From: Stieleria marina
GTDB lineage: Bacteria > Planctomycetota > Planctomycetia > Pirellulales > Pirellulaceae
DNA: 64,000 nt
Assembly (NCBI GenBank): GCA_007741555.1
Contig: CP036526.1
Coordinates: 4,898,001-4,962,000 of the forward strand
Direction of reading: 5' to 3'
The notes under the pieces are model-generated. The model did no database searches, was not told the DNA's origin, and saw only the letters and a program-made list of their open reading frames with translations. The position numbers were made by a program, and so were the translations under genes. This document shows, in pieces, positions 19,434-27,500 of the stretch (positions are counted from its first letter, which is position 1; each line of letters starts with the position of its first letter).

Positions 19434-19856
19434 CTAGATCGACTTGCCGTTGAGCGTGATGACGACGTTGCGGCTGCCGCCGCGATCGCGATGTTCGCAC
19501 AGATAGATTCCCTGCCAAGTCCCCAATTGCAACCGTCCGTCGCCCACCGGGATCGTGACACTGGCCCCCATCATCGACGCTTTGACGTGAGCCGGCATGT
19601 CATCGGGACCTTCCAGTGTGTGAATATAGGCAAGGTCCTCCGGAACCGCGTGGTTCATCGCCGTCTCGAAATCGACTCGCACGTCCGGGTCGGCGTTTTC
19701 GTTGATTGTCAGCGAAGCGCTCGTGTGCTGGATAAAGACGTGCAGTATTCCGACTCGCACCTGAGCCAATTCCGGCAGCTCACCGACGATGTCTTGGGTG
19801 ATCAAATGAAATCCGCGGCGGACCGCTGAGAGTCGCAGCTGACGTTGAATCCACAT
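19434..19856 (-). CDS. YjbQ/UPF0047 family protein
   Basis: A 140-residue protein covering the whole YjbQ (UPF0047) fold. Conserved elements are HTSASLTINENADPDVRVDFE near residues 57-77 and LGTWQGIYLCEHRDRGGSRNVVITLNG at the C-terminus. Members have been reported with weak thiamine-phosphate synthase activity; the physiological role is unclear. ATG 19856 (MWIQRQLRLSAVRRGFHLIT) agrees with the usual family start; the frame extends 54 bp further to 19910 without conserved sequence. It lies directly upstream of the M24 peptidase. Confidence 0.88.
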   Translation of the reverse strand: MWIQRQLRLSAVRRGFHLITQDIVGELPELAQVRVGILHVFIQHTSASLTINENADPDVRVDFETAMNHAVPEDLAYIHTLEGPDDMPAHVKASMMGASVTIPVGDGRLQLGTWQGIYLCEHRDRGGSRNVVITLNGKSI

Positions 19857-20192
19857 AGGAAATGTCTCGATGTCTACTAAAAGGGGACTAGCGAAAATAT
19901 TTTCGCACATTTTGTTTGACTGGAAATCCTAGCCCATTTGCGGCGATAGCAATCGGCAACCACTTATTCAGAACTTCGCATCTGCCGTGGGGGAAGGACG
20001 CGCCCCATCCCACCCGTCGAGCACTGCGTGTGGATCGACCATCCAAATCGGCGGGTGAAGGTGAGTGATTCTTCCCTTGAGAAATTTTGTCGGAATCGAG
20101 TCTTTTTCCGTGCGCGTTTGGCACCAATTTGGGACTGATCGTCAACGCTTCTCTACGCGGGGCGACTGCGGCTGTCCGTACCCTGGATCGTC

Positions 20193-20240
20193 AAATTGTG
20201 AACACAATTTTCTTGACTCTCTTATCAAAACGCTAATAAT
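20193..20240 (+). promoter_or_regulatory. Sigma70-like promoter with an overlapping operator-like palindrome
   Basis: AAATTGTG at 20193-20200 and CACAATTT at 20203-20210 are perfect inverted arms around an AA spacer. Two bases later comes TTGACT at 20213-20218 (a -35 match), and TAATAAT at 20234-20240 gives a -10-like box at about 16 bp spacing. The palindrome abuts the -35 box, where a repressor or activator dimer would act. It would drive the short gene at 20364 through a leader of about 115 nt. Such a clear promoter is unusual in this window. Confidence 0.6.
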
Positions 20241-20363
20241 CCATCCGTGACGAGTTCGGCGGACGAGTGGATGGTTCCGCAACAAATAAAAGACTTCGGC
20301 ATGGCGAGAGGAATTCGCTAGCCAAATCGACAAGTGCTTTGCAGGCACGAAATGGAAAACTAG

Positions 20364-20588
20364 ATGAGTCAGTGCAAAAACGTTTTTGAAGCCATTCTGC
20401 GTTATGGCCACGATGAAGACTTTGTACCAAATGTAGAAAACGGCTTTTCGGCGACCGACGCTCCCGCTGGTAGCTCCGAGAAAATCGAAGTTCTTCGCAA
20501 ACGCGTCGAGCTGGGACAGCCTTTGTGGCACAACACCGACCGTGTCGACTACAGCGGTCTGACCGGTGCGATTCGTCCTCGCGAGTAA
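20364..20588 (+). CDS. Small conserved-looking protein of unknown function (74 aa)
   Basis: A 74-residue soluble protein (MSQCKNVFEAILRYGHDEDF...YSGLTGAIRPRE) with no membrane span or signal peptide. It matches no domain I recognise. The gene is flanked by a good sigma70-like promoter with a palindromic operator on its 5' side and a strong intrinsic terminator 27 bp after the stop, so it appears to be an independent, regulated and probably well expressed unit. The 115-nt leader has no obvious Shine-Dalgarno site. It lies just upstream of the retron-like RNA, but the terminator separates them, so it is not a likely retron effector. Confidence 0.75.
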   Translation: MSQCKNVFEAILRYGHDEDFVPNVENGFSATDAPAGSSEKIEVLRKRVELGQPLWHNTDRVDYSGLTGAIRPRE

Positions 20589-20615
20589 TTCGCTAACGAA
20601 TCCAATTTGATCCAA

Positions 20616-20650
20616 AACGCCCCGCACCAAAAACTGCGGGGCGTTTTTTT
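20616..20650 (+). terminator. Strong intrinsic terminator
   Basis: AACGCCCCGCA at 20616-20626 pairs with TGCGGGGCGTT at 20635-20645 (11 bp, loop of 8), followed directly by an uninterrupted T-run to 20650. It ends the 74-residue protein's transcript and insulates the retron-like locus from upstream reading. Confidence 0.92.
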
Positions 20651-20744
20651 ATGCGCCCATATCGATCCAACTCGCCTCTTTGGTTCGTTTCCAACAGCCC
20701 ACCGATTTGACTTCTGCCGTCGGTTGCTCAATATTCCACTGTGT

Positions 20745-20928
20745 TCGGGATCGCGCCGGTGGACCAAGTTGATTGGTAGCCGGATCGATTGATACGACTG
20801 CCATTTGCCGCGAGGTTACCTCGTGGTAGTTGCCTTACTTAGCAAGTTGACCACGCGAGCTTGGCTGCGTCTGCCGACGCAGGGAAGCTCGCGCAGGACG
20901 TGGACGAGTTGGCGCGGCGCGGTTCCGA
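20745..20928 (+). ncRNA. Candidate retron msr-msd RNA
   Basis: The span has the architecture of a retron template RNA placed just before its reverse transcriptase. The outer arms a1 (TCGGGATCGCGCCG, 20745-20758) and a2 (CGGCGCGGTTCCGA, 20915-20928) form 14 continuous pairs, two of them G-U. Inside are two short stems in the msr position: ACCAA/TTGGT at 20763-20777, and an 8-bp stem with triloop TTA at 20808-20826. A long msd-like hairpin follows at 20854-20893: 9 bp, a GG/GG internal loop, 7 bp and a TGCC tetraloop. The branching guanosine cannot be placed with confidence. Seen: the pairings. Inferred: that this is transcribed and reverse transcribed. The intact terminator upstream means it needs its own promoter, which I could not identify. 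Confidence 0.6.
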
Positions 20929-20974
20929 TTTCAATCTCTGTATCGATCACCGCGCGTCCAATGGATCTCTCGCA

Positions 20975-22363
20975 ATGACAGCGCGTCGCGAAACCAGGAT
21001 CGATATCGGCCGCGCGCGCCTGGTTCGAATTCTGATCGCCCGCCTCAATCACCGCTGGCTAGAAACGCCTGCCCAAGTCCTACGACTGACCCAAGGTTTG
21101 TTCGGATCACAACATTCACTTGAAAAACAGCTTGCAACCCAACTGTCGCAGGCACACCGCGAAAATCGCTTGTCGACGCAGCAACCGCTGAGCCGATGGT
21201 TGCTACGAAACGAACTTCTGATCCGTTACTTTCGCAAAAAGCAAACCATTTCGATCTGCAAATCGATCGTCGATTCCATCGAGAAGTCTGAGCACGCCTA
21301 TCGTTGGCGGGTGCCAGCGGTAGACGACGAAGTTCAGCTGGCCAAATTTTTGTTGCTCGGTTCGTCGCAAGTTCTTCAGTGGTTGACGTTGCCACATCGG
21401 CGGCGGCGTACCGACGTCAACCACTATCGCCGACGAGCGATCCCCAAACGAGACGGAACGTTGCGTTGGATTGAATCACCGTCTCCCATTTTGAAACGCA
21501 CGCAGCGTATCATCGCGGCCGACCTCTTGCCCCACGTGCCGCTCCATGATGCAGCGATGGGTTTTCGCCGCGGCCACAGTATCCACGATTCTGCCGCGCG
21601 CCACGTTGGCAAAGCATCCGTGTTGCGTTTGGACTTGCAGGACTTTTTTGGCAGCATTCATTTCGGGCGTGTGCGATCGCTGTTCGCCTATGCCGGCTAC
21701 AGCTCCAAGGTCGCATCGACACTGGCAATGCTTTGCACAGCGCCGTCAGAGACGGCACCCTTAGACACCTCGCCACCATGCATTACGCCTCTCAGTAACT
21801 CGGCCCGAACCAGCACTAGATCGGCTTTACCAGAGCTGCCATCGCGCCTCCCCCAAGGCACTCCGACTTCACCTGCGATTGCCAATGCGATTGCCTTTCG
21901 CATGGACCGCCGATTGGATGGGCTAGCGACCGCGGCCGGCGCAAACTACACCCGCTACGCCGACGACCTGGTGTTCAGCTTTGATTCGCCCAGCGTTGCG
22001 TTTGCCAAGCGATTCGCAACCAGCGTGGCCGTGATCGCGATGGAAGAAGGCTTCAAGATGAACTTTCGCAAAACACGTCTGATGCGGCGCGGCAATCGTC
22101 AAAGAGTTTTGGGGATGACCGTTAACGAAAAGCTAAACGTCTCCCGCCAAGCCTACGAAACCCTAAAAGCAATCCTTCATAACTGCGCGAAACGGGGTCC
22201 CAGAAGCCAAAACCGCACGGAGCATCCAAATTTTCGCGAGCATCTGCGAGGGCGCATCGCGCATGTCGCGAGCATTCATACTGGTCGCGGCAACAAACTG
22301 ACTGCCGTTTTTGAGACCATCGACTGGGACGACGACGCGCCGGATTACCGCCAGCCCGACTAA
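20975..22363 (+). CDS. Retron-type reverse transcriptase
   Basis: From ATG 20975 this is 462 residues. RT motifs appear in order: IPKRDGTLRWIESP; a retron X-like motif SAARH at 206-210 (usual NAxxH); motif A LDLQDFF with D220; LPQGTPTSP at 292-300; the catalytic YADD at 328-331; and the retron Y-like motif VLGMTVNEKLNV at 378-389 (usual VTG). A thumb segment ends in FREHLRGRIAHVASIHTGRGNKL. It has a long N-terminal extension of about 170 residues, as in the myxobacterial Mx162-like retron enzymes, and no fused C-terminal effector. A longer frame from TTG 20861 would start inside the msd-like hairpin, which argues for the ATG. Group II intron maturase or DGR roles are unlikely: no maturase/HNH domain and no variable-region repeat are visible. 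No effector gene is adjacent. Confidence 0.88.
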   Translation: MTARRETRIDIGRARLVRILIARLNHRWLETPAQVLRLTQGLFGSQHSLEKQLATQLSQAHRENRLSTQQPLSRWLLRNELLIRYFRKKQTISICKSIVDSIEKSEHAYRWRVPAVDDEVQLAKFLLLGSSQVLQWLTLPHRRRRTDVNHYRRRAIPKRDGTLRWIESPSPILKRTQRIIAADLLPHVPLHDAAMGFRRGHSIHDSAARHVGKASVLRLDLQDFFGSIHFGRVRSLFAYAGYSSKVASTLAMLCTAPSETAPLDTSPPCITPLSNSARTSTRSALPELPSRLPQGTPTSPAIANAIAFRMDRRLDGLATAAGANYTRYADDLVFSFDSPSVAFAKRFATSVAVIAMEEGFKMNFRKTRLMRRGNRQRVLGMTVNEKLNVSRQAYETLKAILHNCAKRGPRSQNRTEHPNFREHLRGRIAHVASIHTGRGNKLTAVFETIDWDDDAPDYRQPD

Positions 22364-22404
22364 TCACAACCGGACAAGATCATCGCCGCGAACTGCACGG
22401 AAAC

Positions 22405-23304
22405 TCAACCGACACCCTTTACGCGACGATCTATTTCGGCGACAAAATCATCGGGCAAGGGGCCAGCAATCGTAGCCCGAACATTCTCAGCCAGGTGCTC
22501 CAGGTTGCAAGTTCCGACGATCGTCGTGTGGCAATACGGTTGTGAAAGGGTGTGACGCAGGATCAGCTCAGATCGCGACATATCGCCGGGCAAGATTTCG
22601 TCCAGCTTTGCCTGCGTCCAGACATCACGCAGCGCCGGTCGATCGATTTCGGCATCGGGACCACCGTGCGCGATGCCGCCGCGGACAATCACCCCCGCAC
22701 CTTGCTCGCCCGCCGTCGTGATCCACTTGCCGTGTTCGTTTGCCAAACACGAGTAAGGGACCTGATAGGTATCAAACACATCCAACTCGATCAGCCCCGC
22801 CAAGTGAGGCAACTTGCTGGAGACGCCCAAGAAACGAATCAGCCCTTTGTCACGAAAACCACGCAGCAGGTCAATCAACCCGGCCTGCTGCAAAGTAACG
22901 GCATCGCCACCATGGAACTGCAACAGATCAATCGAATCGGTTTGCAAACGTGTCAGGCTGGTTTCCAAATTTCGCTCGATCACGTCGGCATCCCACACAT
23001 GGTCGATCTCCAAGTGGTCGTCGTGCTGCGTGTAAACACAGCCGCACTTGGTCGCCAAGTAATACTCGTCGCGTCGCGAACTAATTGCGTCACCAATACG
23101 CTGCTCGGCGATCCCATAATCAGGCGACGTGTCGATAAAATTGATGCCGGCATCCAAAACGGCATTCAGAACCTGTGCAGACGCTTCGTCATCGACAACT
23201 CGAACGCCCCACGTCTTGGGGCCTCGCAGTCCCATGCTGCCGTAGCCGAGTTGAGTGACGGACAGGCCGGTGCGTCCGAGCGTTCGTTTAGGAATTTGAT
23301 TCAT
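22405..23304 (-). CDS. Aldo/keto reductase
   Basis: A 299-residue NAD(P)H-dependent TIM-barrel oxidoreductase. Visible family features are LGRTGLSVTQLGYGSMGL at the N-terminus, the catalytic Asp/Tyr region NFIDTSPDYGIAEQRIGDAI, and a Lys in YYLATKCG. The expected catalytic His strand reads IDLLQFHGGDA, and the C-terminus has the cofactor-binding CHTTIVGTCNLEHLAEN. The substrate cannot be inferred. It follows the membrane-protein gene on the minus strand by 11 bp, so the two are probably one operon. Confidence 0.9.
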   Translation of the reverse strand: MNQIPKRTLGRTGLSVTQLGYGSMGLRGPKTWGVRVVDDEASAQVLNAVLDAGINFIDTSPDYGIAEQRIGDAISSRRDEYYLATKCGCVYTQHDDHLEIDHVWDADVIERNLETSLTRLQTDSIDLLQFHGGDAVTLQQAGLIDLLRGFRDKGLIRFLGVSSKLPHLAGLIELDVFDTYQVPYSCLANEHGKWITTAGEQGAGVIVRGGIAHGGPDAEIDRPALRDVWTQAKLDEILPGDMSRSELILRHTLSQPYCHTTIVGTCNLEHLAENVRATIAGPLPDDFVAEIDRRVKGVG

Positions 23305-23315
23305 TGTGACAATGA

Positions 23316-24536
23316 CTACCGATAGAGTTGGTCGATTTTAAAACGCGATATCCCGCAAACCTGCCGCAGTGTCTTCGCCATGAATTCGAGCGGTTTGAGC
23401 GCAAGAAACGTCAGGTCGGCAAACCAAACGTTCGACCGACAGACAGACGCCAATTTGGGACCACCGAAGTTGTACGCACGTCGAAGGATCGAGTGAGCAC
23501 CCGGTGCAGCGGCAACGAGCGCAAATTCAATGAACTTTAGTTCTCGCATCTGTTGATTGACCAGGCCGCTAGGACTTTGCTGCGAACCGACCCATTTGCG
23601 ATGACCGTATGCAGCGGCGCTACTGACGTAACAGTTGGGCTGGGCCGTAGGCAGCTTCGCATATTCGATCAACATCAAATCGACCGCCAGTTTCCAGCTC
23701 GCAATCCATGCCAGCAACCACGCGACAACAATCATGATGCCAGTTCCACTGCGAAACGACATTGACCGATCGGATTTTGCATCGGCGATTCGTGCTGCCG
23801 TTACACTGGCCCGAATGTAAGTCAGGCACGTCAAGGTGGGGCTAGCCGCGACGATCCAAAAACCGATCCCCAGCGGGATGTCTTGCAGATCTCCCCAGCC
23901 AGTCAGCAATTCCATCGACGCACAAGCCGCAATCACGATGGCGACCACCGACGTCAGCACCAGCAAGTGCATGATCGTGAAACGCTTGGCCCACTGCCCA
24001 CTTTTGAAAATGCAGTAAACGATCAAGGCCAGAATCGGAGCCACACTAGCGGCTGCGATGACCGTAAAAACAGCCGACGCAAAAATGACGGCGATCAGAA
24101 ACGATACCGCCATTACGACGCCGCCGTACAACCCCATGCGAATCCAACGTCGATTGGCCGAAAGCGGACGAACTACCGACGCCGTCAACGCCGCCATGCT
24201 GAATCCCACCAGTGGTAACACCGGGGCAAAACACGGCCAGGAAAGCACCAGCGGCAGAAAATGTTCCAATCGGCCCGATTGCCACGCCGTATCCACGCTT
24301 GCGTTCAAGCCCATCCAAGAACTGACAAAGCAGCTGACTGGAAAAACGACCCCGGTTAAGAAAAACTTGATGCGGAGCTGCCGGCTGGGTTGCTGCAATT
24401 CATCCAGCAACCGATCCAGCTCGGGGTGCGGCTTCGGCGTGCTCTGCAAACCAGGCGAGTTTTGCAAACCAAGTTCGGAGGATGGATCATCCAGGATTTC
24501 GTCGGCAGCCAAGTTACTGTTCCCACAAATAGGCAT
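23316..24536 (-). CDS. Multi-span membrane protein of unknown function
   Basis: A 406-residue protein with a soluble N-terminus of about 55 residues and roughly six membrane spans between about residues 58 and 275 (for example FFLTGVVFPVSCFVSSWMG and FTIMHLLVLTSVVAIVIAACAS). A C-terminal soluble part carries NCYVSSAAAYGHRKWVGSQ and ALKPLEFMAKTLRQVCG. That C-terminal pattern of Cys/Gly/His/Arg residues looks like a planctomycete-specific family, but I cannot name it securely. It starts 63 bp from the divergent haem/copper protein gene and heads a likely two-gene operon with the aldo/keto reductase. Confidence 0.7.
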   Translation of the reverse strand: MPICGNSNLAADEILDDPSSELGLQNSPGLQSTPKPHPELDRLLDELQQPSRQLRIKFFLTGVVFPVSCFVSSWMGLNASVDTAWQSGRLEHFLPLVLSWPCFAPVLPLVGFSMAALTASVVRPLSANRRWIRMGLYGGVVMAVSFLIAVIFASAVFTVIAAASVAPILALIVYCIFKSGQWAKRFTIMHLLVLTSVVAIVIAACASMELLTGWGDLQDIPLGIGFWIVAASPTLTCLTYIRASVTAARIADAKSDRSMSFRSGTGIMIVVAWLLAWIASWKLAVDLMLIEYAKLPTAQPNCYVSSAAAYGHRKWVGSQQSPSGLVNQQMRELKFIEFALVAAAPGAHSILRRAYNFGGPKLASVCRSNVWFADLTFLALKPLEFMAKTLRQVCGISRFKIDQLYR

Positions 24537-24599
24537 GCAAAAGGTGGTTACAATGCTCAGCAGCCATCTGACGAAAAACCTTCCGACACCGAATCAAGC

Positions 24600-27500
24600 A
24601 TGCTTCATCTTTCAAGCAACCGTTTTATCTTATCGACTCTCGTAGCGTTACTGGGTTCCGCCGCAATCTGCCAATCGTGCCTGGGGCAGATCGCCGTCAA
24701 TCGCAAAGACGCTCGAAATCAGCAGACCGCCAAACCGGCGCCCGTCGAAGATCCCGCACTTCAGCAGTATGGCATCTACGAAGCGACGGCGCCACGCCCC
24801 GATACCATCGTGCCGATCGCGACGCGGCTTCCGCTCGACCTCCAGCCCGGCACTCGCATCGCTTTCATTGGCAACATGCTGCTGGAACGCGAGCAGTACT
24901 TTGGGCATCTGGAAACCTTGCTGCACCAGCGTTATCCCAATCACAAACTTGTGGTCCGCAATTTGGCTTGGCCCGCTGACACCCCCAGCCTGCAACCTCG
25001 CCCCGACAATTTTGCCGACGTTCAGCAGCACCTCAAGCACGAAAACATCGACGTCATCTTGGCTGCGTTTGGGTTTAACGAATCGTTCGATGGCCCCCCA
25101 GGCATCGCGGTGTTCAAAACCGAACTTGCCGCCTTTATCAATGATTTGAAAACGAAATCGTTCAACGGACGGTCGGCACCGCAGATCGTTTTGATTTCGC
25201 CCATCGCTAGCGAAAACATTGACGGTGTGCCTGCAGCCGATCGGAACAACCAAAATCTTGTCCTCTACACGGGTGCAATGCAGCAAGTCGCCCAACAAGC
25301 AGAGGTGGGTTTCGTCAATGCGATGAGTCAGACGATGGAGCTGATGGAAAGTCCCGCGACCGACCTCACCATCAACGGAGTCCATCTGAACGAAACGGGC
25401 TATGACGCATTTGCAAAACTGGTTTTTCGCGGCGTCACGGGAGAGACGGGCAACGAAGTCGATCAGACGATTCGTCAAACGGTCATCGACAAAAACCGCC
25501 AGTACCAACGCCGCTATCGTCCGCTGAACACGTTTTATTACACCGGCGGTCGCAGCAAGACCTACGGCTACCTTGATTTTCTGCCCGCGATGCGAAACTT
25601 CGACATTCTGACTGCCAACCGAGAGCAGAGAATCTGGGACCAAGCAGAGCAGAAAGAAGTGGCACCAGAAATTGACGATTCCAATTTGCCGCCGCTTCCC
25701 GAAACCAAACAAAGCCGCGGTGCAAACCGATGGATGACTGCCAAAGCCGAAATGGCAGAATTCAAAGTCGATCCGCGATTCGAGGTGACGTTGTTTGCCG
25801 GTGAAGAAGAGTTTCCGGACATCGCCGCACCGATTCAAATTCGCTGGGACAACCAAGGCCGGCTGTGGGTCGCGTGTTCGACGACTTACCCGCATGTGTA
25901 TCCGGGCAACGAACCCAACGACAAACTGGTGATCTTGGAAGACACGGACGGAGACGGTAAAGCAGATTCGTCCCACGTCTGGGCAGATGATTTGCACATC
26001 CCATTGTCCTTCGAATTCGGCGACGGCGGCGTTTACATCTCGGATGAACCGCACCTGACGTTCCTGAAGGACAGCGATGGAAACGATAAAGCCGATTTCC
26101 GGCAAAAACTATTCAGTGGCTTTGGCACCGAAGATTCACACCACTCGTTGCACGATTTCGTCTGGTCCCCGGGCGGCGACCTGATCTTTCGCGAATCGAT
26201 TTTCCATCACTCGCAAGTCGAAACCGCTTACGGCCCTGTCCGACAACAAAACAGCGGTTGGTTTCGACTGCATCCTGATAGCCAACGACTGACCAGCTTT
26301 GGGACATACCACAGCACCAACCCTTGGGGTGCAACGTTTGATGATTGGGGACAGCATGTCGCCAGCCACCCAATCTACGCAGCCGCCTTCCATTCGCTCG
26401 ACCCGCCCTACCCGACACAGCACCCGGTCCCCAGTGGATTGAATGCGTATTCGGGAACCTGCGGTCAAGAGTTCGTCGATTTCGGAACGTTTCCCGATGA
26501 ACTGCAGGGAGGATATCTAAAAGCACGCTACAAACCGACCAACCGAATCGAGATCCACAAATGGGTCGAAGGCGAATTTGGCTACGACGAAGAATACCAG
26601 GGCGACGTTCTATTTTCGTCGAACCTGAGCTTCATCCCAGTCGACATCCGGTTCGGGCCTCGCGGTGCGATGTACGTTTGCGATTGGTACAACCCGGTCA
26701 AAGGACACGCACAGTATTCGCTGCGTGACGAACGGCGTGACCGACACAGTGGACGCATCTGGAGGATCACCACCAAAGGCAAACCGTTACAAGATCCACC
26801 GAAGATTGCTACGGCAACCATTGGCGAACTTCTGGAATCCTTGAAGCGTCCCGAATCCCGAATTCGTTACTGGATCCGCCGCGAACTACGCGAACGTGAT
26901 CCCCAGCAAGTCCACGCTGCCCTGGATCGTTGGGTCGCATCGATCGACAAAGCCGACCCGCGACAGCTGCACCATAAAATGGAAGCGATTTGGATGTATC
27001 GCGGCATTGGGAAAACCAACCAGCCGTTGCTTCGCGAATTGCTGACTTGCGACGACCATCATGCCCGGGCCGCCGCCACCGAACAACTACGTTACTGGCA
27101 CGGTGAGTTTGAAGACGCCATCGACCTAGCTCGCAAATCTGCCAATGACGAAAACGCAATCGTGCGAATGCAAGCTGCGATCTTGACCAGCTACATCGGT
27201 ACGAAAGAAGCATTCGATGTTTTGATGGACGTGCTGAAGCATCCCGCCGAAGGCCATTTGTCGTACGCGATTACGTGTGCACTGGGTTCACACACAATGC
27301 GACGCCACTGGGAAAACGACGACACGCACCATGTCGCAAAACTTCTCCGTGCAGCAAAGCAAAAGACCGCCCTCAAAGAACCGTCGCCATCGGCGCCCGA
27401 CGCCCAATTTGACCAGCAAGACGACTTGGCAAAATTCACGATCTCTTGTTTGCCTGAAGTCATGAAGTACGACCGCGAACAGATCGCCGTCAAAACGGGA

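Noticed and set aside
20364-20588. The 74-residue protein as a retron effector
   Set aside because: A strong terminator separates it from the RNA and RT, and it has its own promoter.
20861-20974. TTG-started N-terminal extension of the reverse transcriptase
   Set aside because: It runs through the msd-like hairpin and a2 arm and has no recognisable protein feature; ATG 20975 is preferred.
21020-21040. GGTTCGAATTC, similar to a tRNA T-loop
   Set aside because: It lies inside the RT coding region, has no pairing T-stem and no acceptor or anticodon arms around it.
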